Assembly: GCF_030445035.2 (NCBI RefSeq)
Contig: NC_080698.1
Location: 4,223,501-4,287,500 of the forward strand
From: Dasypus novemcinctus
Taxonomy: Eukaryota; Chordata; Mammalia; Cingulata; Dasypodidae
Length of the DNA stretch: 64,000 nucleotides
Reading direction: 5' to 3'
The translations under genes and the position numbers were made by a program. Below the pieces are notes generated by a model, which worked only from the letters and a program-made list of their open reading frames with translations, was not told the DNA's origin and made no database searches. Shown here in pieces: positions 22,006 through 34,144 of the stretch; the first letter of the stretch is position 1; the number at the start of each line of letters is the position of its first letter.

Positions 22006-24054
22006 TTGATGTATATATAGATTATATGTTGCATAAATAAAAATCATAAATTACTACAGTAAATTTATTTTAAAAATTATTTCGATAATAAATTTATCAT
22101 ATCATAAGCTCTTACACACTGCTATATAAATTAGATATTATACATAAATATGTTATGTGTGATGTCTTTCACTTTATATGCAAAAAGCACTAGAAAAAAA
22201 TTCAAAACATTGCCAGGAAAGCTGAAGTTACACTTGGCCACGCTCTTATTTATACACACATGGATATACACCCAGAGAAATCCTCGGCTTGCTTTGTATT
22301 TGGTTTTTACCTAAACGGTACTTCTTGTGTCACCTGTGATTTGCTTTTTCTCACTCAACAGTATGCTTGGAGGAAATGTCTGTGTCAGAAGATGGAGAGC
22401 TACCCCATCGTTTTGGCTCTGTACTCTTCCATTATTTGGATCTTTATTTTTTAAGCTATTTGTGGACGTTTAGGGTATTTAAATTTTTTTCTGCTTGTAC
22501 AAGTAACACTACAGGGAAAATGCTGAACCCTACGTCCTTGAGCCAGGTGTGTGGGTTTCTGTAGAAGAGAAAAGGTAACATGGTGCAAAGGGAGCCGCCG
22601 GTGGTGGAGGCACCTGTGAGACGTTCACAGCTGCTGCGCGGCAGCCGGAGCCCGGGACTGCCTGGGTTCAGGTTTAAGCTCTTTGCTTTGGATCTGATTT
22701 CTCGAGGAGTCTAGAACTGAACGTGCTGCTTTGGCACCAGGAGGCTTTCTGGTGGTTTCTAAGCCTTCTTCATGGCCTCACTCACGTAACCCTCGCCTCG
22801 GCAGCCCCCAAGGGAGGGAGGCTCGTCTCCCCGTAATGCAGGTGCCAAGCCAGGGCCCGGGCCGCGCTGGCACGGGGACGGCTGCCCCAGCGTCCAGCCT
22901 CGGGGGCAGCTCCGCTCCCTGGTTTGCAGCTCAGAGTCCTGGGTAAGGCTCGCGGGGATCTGCAGACACACAGAGCAGGCCGAGGCTGCTTTAAAGAGCC
23001 CCAGACCTACGGACTCTGGCCCGCCTTCTCGCAGGAAGCCCCGGGGAAACTGCCCACGGAGAACAGCCGCCAGGACTTGCCGTGCAGACGACGCTACTCC
23101 ATGCTGGAACGCAAACCAGGAGCGTCAGCCAGAGCCTGGGAGGGGGCTAACGGGAGCTGCTGCAGCGGAGGCAGGCATTCCTGGGCAGACATCGTAAGCC
23201 CCGGTAAGAACGGAACGAAATGCAGGCCGCGGCCCGCGGGCGAGGGTGCGCCCAGGCCTCGGATTTCGTTCTGCGCCCGTGAGGGAGGCTCGCCAGGGCA
23301 CTGCCTTCGTGAGCCCCCCCCGGGGGAGCCTTCCCGGGGTCCTCCGGATTCCCACAGTTTATGCTGAATTTAAAAGCAGCCCCAGTCCTCAAAGCATCAG
23401 GAGCGCGACTGCACGCAGCCTTTTTTTTTTTTTTTTTTGGCACTTTTGGCAGGGAGAAAATGCGTGACTTTTCTTGATGTGCAAACAGCTAAAGGTGTTT
23501 AGAAAGGTCTGTCGTTTTTCTGGTGGCAAGACACCCCAAACTAAATTCATTAGCAGCTCTTCTGTTCAAAATTTTAAAATATTCTCTGACCTACATAAAT
23601 TCCTTGTTCTGTCCTCTAATAATATAACAAAATGAACTGACATGTACTGTGGCTTCAAAGCCAGGAAGGAGCAGAGCCGAACAGAAAGAGGCTTGGCGAA
23701 TGTCATTTCACAGCCGAAGATCTCAAAACCCACGCTTCTCTTCCTCCTAAAAATGTCCTTCATGTCTACAATGTTGTGGATAGTAGTTACCACTCTTTGG
23801 ACCTTGAGTCAAGGCTTATCTTTAGTTCTGCATTATATGAATAAGCCACTTCAGCATGTGCTTCTCTATTTCCCACCTTCCAGACATAAGAGGAACACCA
23901 GGACAGCTCAGTTATTACATTTTATGAGCAATTAACTATAAAAACCATGTGGACCAAATTCTGACCACCGCCTCAGACATATCAGTTCACTTCTTTGCTT
24001 CTCTGTTTTCTTTCCCCAAATATACACGACACAGTACGCCCACTGGAGCAATCG
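22006..24054. other. Intergenic DNA with AT-rich and CpG-rich halves
   Basis: 22010-22140 is very AT-rich. 22240-22520 resembles old L1-derived sequence but is too diverged to be sure. 22600-23400 is GC-rich with a CpG cluster around 23190-23300 and a GTAAGA donor-like site near 23201, so a weak promoter or first exon is conceivable but unproven. A run of T lies at 23421-23438. Confidence 0.35.
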
Positions 24055-24430
24055 TTCAGCAAATATTGAGCAAGCTCTTACTCTGTGTCTTGCACCAGTG
24101 AAAGGTGCTTCGCCCACAGTTGTGAACAAAATACACGGGGCTTCTGCCCTCGGGAATTTAAGCTCTGGAGGCTATGAAAGCATCGCAGAGGCCCAAACTG
24201 GGTACCAGTGAGCAGCAGTGCACACGCCTGCTTGGTGACATGTTCTCCCTTCCTCCCAATGTTCTTCCGTGTCCACGCCACGGCCTGGCACATACTCCAC
24301 GGCAACTTGGCAGCAATGCGCTGTAGCCCTCTTGAGGGCAAGACATGGCCTAGAGGTTTTTGTGTCCCCAGTGCTCAAGATGATGGGGTGGCTGGCTCTG
24401 AGCCCTGGACACAGCTTCAAGATTCCCTAG
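24055..24430 (-). repeat. L2 3' end fragments
   Basis: TTCAGCAAATATTGAGCAAG, then GTGAACAAAATACACGGGGC and CTTCTGCCCTCGGGAATTTA, follow the reverse complement of the L2 3' end. The adjoining 24290-24410 piece reads like L2 in forward orientation (CCCTCTTGAGGGCAAGACAT, then CCCCAGTGCTCAAGATG). Confidence 0.55.
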
Positions 24431-25170
24431 GCTTTCTCCCTTCCCAAATGGTCTTTCAGCTGGGCAAGTGATTGTAGATATTGACTATAATGATGACAAT
24501 GACAGTAAAACATACTTTCCTACTAGACTAATAAGTGTATCTGTTGAAAGATGCCTTTAGAATATTACCGAGTTGAGCTATTCACGCCTGAATTTGGAGA
24601 GAGCTGGGGACAGTACATTTCCTGTTCTTTCAACCTCATTTGGTTTAGTCCAAGCATATGTTAGTGATTTCCCCCCTGCCTCCCGCCCCTAGTTTATGAC
24701 CAGGATTAGCAGCCCCTGCACACTGAATTATGCCCTTTGGACTGGTTTTATTTGGTGTGGAGTTAGATTCAGGTCCCTGGTGTGAAAGAAATGATCTGTT
24801 TTTACTCTCAGTTTGGGTTTCCCTAGACTCTGAGCCCCCATAAATACTCCATTACCTTGAATAATTAAGAGTTTACTGCTTAAGAAATATGGGGATTATC
24901 ATAACCATTCCACACCCATCCTCCTCATTGCAGATTGCCATGTACTAATTAGCGTCAGTTCCAGGCAAAGGGTCCCAGAAAGGAAGAGCCGGCTGGGGAT
25001 GAGAGCTTAGTCCTCCTCCAGGTGAGCAGGGCCCCAGCAGAGCTGGAAGAGGAGGGCTCTGCTCTTGGGCAGTCTTTGCTCCTTTCACCAACATCCACAC
25101 CTCCACTTTCCTCTATTCAAAGAGGCAGAATCGGGAACTGGATGAGGAGAACATGTAGAATCATTGTAGT
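24431..25170. other. Intergenic DNA, no gene supported
   Basis: No recognised gene or clear repeat. Confidence 0.4.
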
Positions 25171-25451
25171 TGGAAGAAAGAATGAAAGAGCGAGGGTTGG
25201 GGGAGAGAAGAGAGGGAGGGAGGAAGAGGGGGAGACAGAGAGAGAAAGAACAAATGGGAGAACAAAAGAGATAAAGACAAAGAAAGGAGGGAGGGAGGGA
25301 GGAAGAGAGAAAAGAAGAAAGGAAGAAGGGAGGAAGAAGGGAGGGAGGGAGGAAGAAAAGTGAGAGAGAAAGAAAAAGAACAAACTGGAGAACAAAGATA
25401 TAAAGACAGAGAAAGAGAGGGAGAGAGGGAGGGAGGAAGAAAGAGAGATGG
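25171..25451. repeat. Polypurine tract with a 130-bp internal duplication
   Basis: About 280 bp that is nearly all A and G on the + strand, with blocks of GGGA, GAAA and GGAA. Two halves align at an offset of 130 bp: AAGAACAAATGGGAGAACAA (25247) and AAGAACAAACTGGAGAACAA (25377), each followed by a variant of ATAAAGACAAAGAAAG and a GGGAGGGAGG block. The long frames on either strand are low-complexity artefacts. Confidence 0.9.
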
Positions 25452-26174
25452 GGGGTGCTTGCATAACTCGTTCCACTTCTCCTCTTCAATCATTCAGTCA
25501 CTTCCTGGAGACTCCTCTTTCAACATTATTCTTGAAAACAAAAGGTATTTTTTAACACCTTAACAAGTAGAATGGTTTCACTTTGGGGCATCAATTATTG
25601 GACTTTTAAATCATTCTCCATTCATTCAACTACTGATCTATCCACTAAGCCAGTATTTCCTAAGTAGCTACCAAGTGCAGGACACCGGGGCTGCAATGGA
25701 AGAAGGTTGCAGAGGCAACACGATGCTACCTCAACACTAAGAAACAGCCGTAGTGGCGTGCTGGCAGAACCACGCCAGGCAACCTGTAGCGTGTTATGGG
25801 AACACAAAGGAGGCTTCCAACCCAGACGGTAGGTCAGATGATGCAATATCTATGCTTAGAACCCAGGACGTAGAAGTAAGCAATGAGGGTATGAGATGGA
25901 AATCTGGGCTGCTTTGCAGCACTGGGGTTTGTAATTTGAGGGAGTATCAGGAAAAAAATAGGTCTTCCCTGAATCCTGGGTGGACTTGGGGGAGCAGTTG
26001 AGTATGCCTTCTGGTCAAGGCTGGTTCAGAGCAGTCAATGAGGCTCAGAGCACATCAAGGCTACTTTCAGTCAGCAGTGGGCTGCCATGTACACCATGGT
26101 GCATGCCCATAATTTTGGGACCCAAACTCAAGAAACACTGAAGGCATTGCCTATTTTCCACTTCTTGATGATGC
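25452..26174. other. Intergenic DNA with an L2 fragment
   Basis: 25620-25790 resembles an L2 3' end in reverse (CCATTCATTCAACTACTGAT, then ACACCGGGGCTGCAATGG). The rest shows nothing I can name. Confidence 0.4.
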
Positions 26175-26190
26175 AAATTAGATGCTAGAG

Positions 26191-26596
26191 GGAAGTGGAT
26201 TTGGCCCAATGGATAGGGCGTCCACCTACCACATGTGCGGTCCAGGGTTCAAACCCAGGGCCTCTTGACCCGTGTGGTGAGATGGCCCACATGCAGTGTT
26301 GATGCGCGCAACGAGTGCTATGCCACACAGAGGTGTCCCCCATGTAGGGGAGCTCCACGTGTAAGGAGTGCACCCCATAAGGAGAGCCACCCAGTGTGAA
26401 AAAAGTGCAGGCTGTCCAGGAATGGTACCGCACACACGGAGAGCTGATGCAGCAAGATGACACAACAAAACAAGACACAGATTCCGGATGCCGCTGATAG
26501 GAGTCCAGGAGGACACAGAAGAACATACAGCAAATGGACACAGAGAGCAGACAACTGGGGGTGGGGGCGGGCAAGGGGAGAGAAATAAAAAAAAAA
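26191..26596 (+). mobile_element. DAS-III SINE with 16-bp target duplication
   Basis: Armadillo tRNA-derived SINE, about 400 bp. The tRNA-like head has a perfect RNA polymerase III A box (TGGCCCAATGG, 26202-26212) and B box (GGTTCAAACCC, 26246-26256). The DAS body and an A-rich tail (AGAAATAAAAAAAA) follow. The flanks carry an exact duplication, AAATTAGATGCTAGAG, at 26175-26190 and 26597-26612. The element is moderately diverged, with CpG decay. Confidence 0.95.
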
Positions 26597-26612
26597 AAAT
26601 TAGATGCTAGAG

Positions 26613-27484
26613 CAGAAAAAAGGAAGATTTAATAGTTCTAAAAGCATGAACCCTAAGGATTCTACTTAGTATTATTAAAAACAATATCGTGTTGGTGTTA
26701 CATAATTATTCATAATCTCCTCTGCCTAATACAATTTGAGTAATGTCTATTAGAAATATACAAAGGTGTAATGGCAGAGAACACTTTGAGTTTATCATGA
26801 GAATTGGGATTGGGTGTGCTTTGGTAACGGCACATTTGGCAATGGTAGAGGAAGGACCTGCTCATAAAGAGGAAGAACTCTGGAATCAGAAATGAGATTT
26901 AGAAGCAGCACTGAATTAGGGACCAGAAGATGTAAGTGCTCAGAAATATTTCTGATTCTGAAAAGTTGTGGTCCTGGCCCAGAAACTTAACCCTTGGGGT
27001 TTCAGACTCCCCAGGTATAATCGACAGTGGATTGGGTTCTGCGTACACATTCCGCCCAAAACGTACTGAGCCTCTTCTATATGTCAGCACCCTCCTAAGT
27101 GCAAGGATTGTAGAGAATAGGAACCGATCCTTGGTTTGGGGGTGGGAGACTTGCAGTCTGGAGGACGAAGGCGGACAAGTTACTGGAAGTCAACAAGAAG
27201 AGAAAGTGCTCTTGGGAAGACAGGGGAACAGAGGGGAGAACCATTCTGGAGATCCCACAAGTGGACAAGGGCATGGAAGGCGTCTTAGGCAGAAGGCCTG
27301 GGCTCTCTAAAGTTTTCCTAAAATCTTACAGACCTTGACCTTGCTGTAACGAAACTAACACTATTACAGGAGGAAATAGAATTTGGGATCTTGTGACAGG
27401 ATTTTTTAAAAATTGCTTTCTCATTTTTGTTGCTACTGACACCTAGAATGACAGGAAAATCAAATCAAATAGTTTTTTAAAAAT
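26613..27484. other. Intergenic DNA with a MIR fragment
   Basis: 26885-27025 resembles MIR in forward orientation (TGGCCCAGAAACTTAACCCT, then TTTCAGACTCCCCAGG). A 124-residue frame over 26936-27310 has no recognised domain. Nothing else seen. Confidence 0.4.
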
Positions 27485-29945
27485 CCTTTCATACAATGTG
27501 TACAACCATGTATGAAAGTGGGGAGAAAAATATGATGAACCCCTTTGCCTATCACCTATCCTCTATTTCCAATCCCTCCCTGCCTTGTATGTGCAATTTT
27601 TGTTTGGCTTTTGCTGGAATATTTTAAAGTAAACTCCAGGTATCATTTCATTTCATCCATAAATACTTCCTTAGGTATCTACAACAGAGAAGAACACTTT
27701 TTTTAAAAATTTATTTATTTTTAATTATATTCAAAAATTATGAGGTCCCCATATACCCCCCAACCCCCTCACTCCACTCCTCCCCCCATAGCAACAATCT
27801 CCTCCATTATCATGAGACATTCATTGCATTTGGTGAGTACATCTCTGAGCATCACTGCACCTCATGGTCAGTGGTCCATATCATAGCCCACACTCTCCCA
27901 CGTGCCACCCAGTGGGCCATGGGAGGACATACAATGCCTGATAACTGTCCCTGCAGCATCACCCAGGACAACTCCAAGTCTCGAAAACACCGCCACATCT
28001 CATCTCTTCCTCCCATTCCCCACACCCAGCAGCCACCATGGCCACTTTCTCCACACCAATGCCACATTTTCTTTGATTATTAATCATTATAGTTCATGAA
28101 TAGAATATCAGTAAGTCCACTCTAATCCATATTCTATACCTCCATCCTGTGGACCTTGGAATGGTTGTGTCCACTCCATATCTATATCAAGAGGGGGCTT
28201 AGATTCCACATGGATGCTGGATGCAATCCTCCTGCTTTCAGTTGTAGGCACTCTTGGCTCCATGGTGTGGTGGTTGACCTTCTTCAACTCCATGTTAGCT
28301 GAGTGGGGTAAGTCCAATAAACCAGAGCATAGGAGCTGAAGATTGTTGAGGCTCAGGGCCTGGCTATCATATGGTCAGTCCAGAGATTCGGATCCCCTGG
28401 GTATATATTAAACCCCAGCACCAACTACAGTTCTGGTAAAAGTAACAGGAGAGGCTTGTGAAAAAAGATCACATCTGAGTCCAGCTCCATCACACAGAAA
28501 CACAAACTCCAAAGAAGGGTCAACTGACATGGCACTGAACTCCATCTGACATGACCATAGAACCTGTGGGTCTCTGTTGCCCTCAGAAGAACCAATACCC
28601 AGGGTTGTATCTACTTTATCTGTCTCTGGGACTCTACTGAGGTGTGCATAAGGGCAACCCCTCTGATAACCTCCTGGCTCTTTTTGGAGACTCATAGCCA
28701 TACAAACTCATTTGTCTTTTCCATTTCCCCCTTGATTCAGGTCAAAAAGCATTTTTAACTCCTGGTATTATATGTAGACTGAGACATTCTGCTGGTCCAA
28801 GTTGACCCTTTTATTCAAGGTCATTTTCTAGTTACATCATCAGCTGGTACTTTGTAGTAATTCCCTCAGCGCCAGGGAGGCTCATCCCTGGGAGTCATGT
28901 CCCATGCTGGAGTGGAAGGCAACGCATTTACTTGCTGAGTTTGGCTTTGAGACTGGCCACATTTGAGCAACACAGAGGCTCTCAGGAGGTAACTCTTAGG
29001 CACCCTGAGGCTCTAGGCCTTGAAGAACACTTTTTAACATAACCAAAATGCCATTATCATGTGATATAATACCCAGAACATATTCAAGTTTTCCTAATTA
29101 TTTCAAATAATTTTTATAGTTATTTTGTTCAAATAAGAATCCAAACAAGATCTATACATGGTATTCGACTGAAAAAACTCTTAAGTCTCTTATACTCTAT
29201 AACAGTTTTCTCTCTTCTCTCTTTTTATGTCACCCAGTCAGGGAGCAGAAATGAGTCATTTGTCTTATAAAATACCCCACATCCTGGACTTGGCTGTTTG
29301 TTTCCTCCCTGGTGTCATTTAACCTGTTCTTCTATTTCCTATCCACTGGATTAGATTTTTGCTAAAAATGTTTCTGGCTAGGACCTTCACGGGAGATGTT
29401 TTGTACTTCTTGTTGCATGACATCATCAGGCATCTTGGGTCTGGCTGCTCCACTTTTAGAGGTAGAAACTGAGGAGCGGGTCCAAGTGTTGTCAGCCTGA
29501 TCCAGACAATATAAACAGCTCCCTTGTCAGCCTTTCACCTGGTGGTTTCTTGTGGTGGCTGCTGAGATCCATCATTTCATCAAGTGCTGTGAAATTGAGA
29601 TTTCCCAGTTCTCTCATTCCTTCTGCCTTTGTTAGCTGGAATTCTTTTTTAAAGAAGTCCTCGTCATTTCTGTGGTTAATCTGAAACACAATTCATACAG
29701 AACACATAAGTGCTGGATGCTATCCCTTTATTTATCCATTTTCAACACGTTTTAATCCGTTGTTCTTTTTGATGCTGAAATGGTCCCATTTTTGGCCAGT
29801 GAAAGGTCCTTCAAGTCAGCTCCTGTGTCCGTTTGTCTGGGCCCCCGTAGTCTTCGACAACTTTCTTACTTTTGTCAAGAAGTTTCCACATCTTCTTTCT
29901 GATACATTGACTAGACTCACACAATCTTCAATTCCCTGTTAGCCT
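27485..29945 (-). repeat. Old L1-derived repeat split by a younger insertion
   Basis: Left part 27485-27702 (TAAAGTAAACTCCAGGTATC) and right part 29022-29945 (AACATAACCAAAATGCCATT, then TAAGAATCCAAACAAGATC, then GAAATGGTCCCATTTTTGGC) read continuously as one old L1-related element once the insertion at 27703-29021 is removed. Family subtype and orientation are from memory and tentative; the continuity across the insertion is the firm part. Confidence 0.6.
27703..29021 (-). mobile_element. L1 3'-UTR insertion with 14-bp target duplication
   Basis: A retrotransposed piece on the minus strand: an A-rich tail (T-rich at its left end), a G-rich polypurine stretch just inside it (about 27750-27790), and about 1.3 kb of sequence without an intact ORF2. 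Exact flanking repeats GAAGAACACTTTTT lie at 27689-27702 and 29022-29035. The insertion point CTTTTT/AACA resembles the L1 endonuclease consensus TTTT/AA. It looks like the long 3' UTR of a xenarthran L1, strongly 5'-truncated. A 97-residue minus-strand frame at 28408-28701 lies inside it and is probably fortuitous. Confidence 0.8.
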
Positions 29946-30362
29946 ACTCATGATAAGTAATGGTTCACACTAGTTGCACCAGTTAGGAGTGCTTTTAGCT
30001 ATAAGTAAGCACAATGAATAACCAGCATTTTCCATTTTTTTGCAGAAAAAGCCTTGAGCAGGCAGCTGTTAGCATTTGCTCAGCAGCTCATGAGGTCCAG
30101 TGCCAGCATGGCTGTGATTCTCTTGGCCTCGACTTTGTGGTTGCAAGATGGCAGTTCCTATTCCAGGCATCATGCCCGTAGTCAGGGACAGGAAGAAAGG
30201 GGAAGGCCAGAGCCAGCTGCAGCTGTCCCTTTTTATCAGAAAATCAAAGCCTTTCTCCAAATTCTTGTACTCTCTCCCACAGCAGAATTCCACCCAAATC
30301 TCATTGACCAGAACTGGGTCTCATGGCCACCCCTCTTGCAAGGGAGGCTGGGAAAGCTCTGC
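29946..30362 (+). repeat. Ancient interspersed repeat, same family as 8741-9062
   Basis: Shares the 19-bp word TGCAAGGGAGGCTGGGAAA and the preceding layout with the copy at 8741-9062. No intact coding frame. The family name is not assigned. Confidence 0.45.
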
Positions 30363-31284
30363 TGGTCCCTACAGCACAGGCAGGTGAGGGAGAGGGGGTT
30401 GGCAGCAAGTATAGGACAACTATTTTGGGGAGAGTGGTCATGAACGCTGAATCGACTTGCTCCATCCTGCTTTTATTTTTATTTTTTATATAATGCGTAA
30501 CACACTTTCATTTTTGTAGCAGGATGGGAAAGCTAAAAAGAATTGTGAACTGGAAATTTAGTGAATTCTTATTTGCAAGACCGCCCTAAGGAAATAAGCT
30601 CCAGCTGTTTTGACATGGATGTCCTGACGGCCCCGGACACTCTGCTCAGTTAACCACATGCCAACCCCAGCTGCAGGGTCCGCACTGCCACGTGTCCAGT
30701 CTCCTCATGTCCATAAGGGGACAGACAAGTCTCCCCTTCCTGAAGACAGACAAGCCGAGGTGGGTCCTCCTCACACCAGCAGGCCTGTGGTCCCAGTCTC
30801 CCTGGCGGCTGCCCAGGCTTCATGCTGTTCCAGCAAAGAGCACTGCTAGCATTCTGCCAGCGCCCTATGGAGATAGGGTAAGTCGCTGCTGGCTGGAGCC
30901 CTTGCCTCTTGCTGCCTTGTCATTCAGACCCCTCACTGAGGACACTGCCCCCCAGATCTTTTTCATAGCAACTGAAAATTAGGTCTGGCCCAGCAAGTAC
31001 CCTGTGATCCTGCTCCAGCCAGCCCTAGGACCATCCATTCTGTGTCTGTCATTCCGTTCTCGAACAGCTCTGATTTTAAAATGTTTTTAGTATCTCCCAC
31101 GAGGAAGAATGCATTCCTATTCCTACTGATCTGGATAGGCTGGTGGTGGTCATTTCTCTTGACTGTCCATGGCTGAAGGGCAAATGGGTAGTTAATGACT
31201 AACTCAGTGAATGGAGGTGGATAATTCCATTTTGGGTTAATAAATCACTTGTAAGAAAAGCTGTTTGGATAATGTTTTTCTTTT
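30363..31284. other. Intergenic DNA, no gene supported
   Basis: No recognised gene or clear repeat. Confidence 0.4.
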
Positions 31285-31495
31285 CTTTAATATTCATGCT
31301 GCAAGTGAAAGAAGCCAGATATAAAAGAACACACTCAGTGTGATCCAATTCATGTCAGGTTGAAGAAGAGGCAACAAGAAGCTACATTATAAGAAGTCAG
31401 GTTGTGGTTACCCTTGGGTCAGATACAGCCTGGATGGGGGGCACACGAGGGCGTCTGGAATGCTAGTCATTTCTTTTTCATGGTCTGGGTGCTGA
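31285..31495 (+). repeat. Old L1 3' fragment
   Basis: The AAGTGAAAGAAGCCAGATAT clause, then ACACACTCAGTGTGATCCAA and CAGCCTGGATGGGG, follow the old L1 ORF2-to-3' UTR junction. Nearly the same clause occurs at 36985 in the other L1 copy. Confidence 0.65.
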
Positions 31496-32410
31496 AACTG
31501 ATGGTCACCCACCCAGTATCCATCCTCCTCATTTCTCCTTTCAATTCAGAATGCTAATTTCCTTGATGGGAGCTGGGTGGTACAGGACAAGCTGAAGACT
31601 ATATTTCCCAGCATCCTTTGGAACAAGGGTTGGTCATATGACACTTCTGGCCAATGAGATGAAAGTGGAACTTACCAGGGCTTCCAGGTGGTCCTGTGTC
31701 AGCTGTGCCCTTCTTACCTCCCTAAGCACACTGAAGAAGGCCTTTTAACCAGTCTCGGTGAATCCAAATGTCCATTCATGTGCTCCTGTGTGGCAAGCCC
31801 CTGGCATGGCCTCTTCTGTGATTTGGTTCACTGACTCATTCCACAGATACTGAGCGCTCATAAAAGCTGGGCATGTGCCGGGCGACTGTTGCAGATTCAG
31901 ACACCAGGGCCACGCTTGCAACTGAAAGATGTAGGCTAGGTGTGGGGTGAAGGACAAGAGCAGGAGACCTGGAGAAGCTCTAGACTGGCCCTACGAGAAA
32001 CGCCAAGAGGAGTTCTGCAGGTTGAGAGGGAAGGACACTAGACAATTAACTGACATCTAAGGACATAAAGATCTCCAGTAAAGATAGGGGCAGAAGCAAA
32101 CATAAATACCAGTATTATGTTATTTTTGGTTTATAACTCCACTTTTTACTTCCTACGGGAACTAAAAGGCAAACCACAAAATGTAACGATAAATCAGTTG
32201 TTTTGGACTCATAATATTAAACATGTCATTTGTGACAAGAACTACATAAAGATGGGGGGATGAAAGGAGTATAGGAACGTAGATCAGGGATTCTACTGAA
32301 GTTAAAATCAAAGCAAACAAGGTTGTTACAGATTTAGGTTGTTAAATCTAGGTCCAAAGTTAACGACGAAGAGAAAATAAGAGGATATGCAAGCCCATAG
32401 AGAGGGGAAT
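31496..32410. other. Intergenic DNA with old repeat relics
   Basis: 31545-31660 looks like an inverted relative of the 8741-9062 repeat (TATATTTCCCAGCATCCTTT, then TTCTGGCCAATGAGATG). 31815-31910 resembles an L2 3' end in reverse. Nothing else recognised. Confidence 0.4.
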
Positions 32411-32550
32411 TAGAGTACAGGTTGCCCAGTCAGTGCATGATGGGTGTAGGCTTTAGAGTACAGGCTGCCCCTTAGTGAATGGTGGGTGTAGGGTTTAGAA
32501 TACAGGTGCCCCTTAGTGCGTGATGGGTGTAGGGTACAGGCTGCCCGGGG
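32411..32550. repeat. 42-43-bp tandem repeat, about 3.3 units
   Basis: Units start at about 32411, 32454 and 32496 with TAGAGTACAGG, TAGAGTACAGG and TAGAATACAGG. Each continues to a CAGTGCATGATGGGTGTAGG variant; a partial fourth unit (GGTACAGGCTGCCC) follows. Confidence 0.85.
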
Positions 32551-34144
32551 ATAGTGACGGGCAATGAGCAGTTAATGTATCAGGGCTGTATGGTTTCTCT
32601 TTGGGGAGTTGATGCTTGTAGGAAATGTACATGGAAGTATTACGTGTTTGAAGAAAAATAATGAACATTCACAAACTCTTTCAGAAAAGAGAACACTGCA
32701 TCCTCTTGCTATGAGGCCAGAGACTTTATGAAAAGAAAACTACAGACAACATCCCTCGTGAACACAGACACAAAATGACAACGTATTAGGAAACTGAATC
32801 CAGCAAAATATAAAAAGGATTATATGCCATGACCAAGTGGGGTTTATCCAAGGTATGCATGGTTGGTTTATCACCCAAAAATTAATTAATGCAATATATT
32901 GTATTAATAGAACAGAGGGCAGGAACCACACCGTCATGTCAGCACATGCAGAAAAGGCATTCCACAGAACTCAATTCCCGTTCATGACAAAACTGTCAAC
33001 AAACTAGGAATACAAAGAAACTCAACCAGATAAAAACATCTGTGAAAAACCTACAGCAAAACATTATACTTAATAGTAAAAGAATAAAGGTGTTTCCGCA
33101 AAGTTTGGGAACAAAGCAAGGATATCTGCTCTCACCACTTCCATTCAATGTTATACTGGAAGTTCTAGCCAGTCAATAGGCAAGAAAAAGAATAAAGGCA
33201 TCCAGAATGGAAAAGAAGAGAGAAAACTGTATTTGTAGATGATGTAAGCCTGTATCGGGAAAATCCTAATGAATTTACAAAAACTGACTCTAGCTAATAA
33301 ATGAATTTAGGAATGTCAAAGGACAAAAAAAGGGATTGCATTTCTTGTACTAGCAATGAACAATTCAAAAATAAAGCAGAAAATTCAATTCATAATAGCA
33401 TCAAAAAATAAAAGACTTAGAAATAAATGTAACAAAAGAAGTGTAAGACCTGAAAAACTATAAAACATTGCTGAGAGAAATTTTTAAAGATACACCATGT
33501 TCATAACTTGAAAGACTCAATATAGGTAAGATGGCAATTCTTTCCAAAAAGAACTATAGATGTAACACAATCTCCATCAAACTCCTAGCAGACTTTTTTT
33601 GTAGAAATAGAAAATCTGAAAGTAAAACTTATATGCAGATGCTAAGTACTTAGAGGAACAAAACAATTTTGAACAAGAATATAGATGGAGGACTTATTCT
33701 ACCTGTCTTCAAAACTTACAAAAAATTGCAATAGTTCACAATGTGTTATAATGACAGCAGACATACACATCAATGGAACACAAGAGAAAGTCCAGAAAAC
33801 CCTTATATTTATGGTCAATTGATTTTCAACAAAAATGCCAAGGCAATTCAATTTCAACAAATGATGCTGGGACAACTAGATATCCATACACAAAAACAAA
33901 CAAACAAAAAAACTTAGACTCTAACCTGAAAGCATATATAAAAATTAACTCCAAATGATCACAGATTTAAATGTTAAACCTAAAACTATAAAACCTGAAG
34001 AAACAAAAGAGAAAATTTTTGTCACCTTAGGCAAAATATCTTAGATATGACACATAAAGAATTCATAAAAGAAAAAAATGATAAATTGGAATTCATCAAA
34101 ATGTCAAACTTTTGCACTTCCAGAGACATCATTTAAAAAATAAA

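Noticed and set aside
25085-25493. Ser/Leu/Pro/Phe-rich minus-strand frames of up to 134 residues
   Set aside because: Low-complexity translation of the polypurine tract.
26191-26270. tRNA gene (A and B boxes present)
   Set aside because: The boxes belong to the tRNA-derived head of a DAS SINE; body, tail and target duplication are present. The same applies at 34145, 34585, 39901 and 46925.
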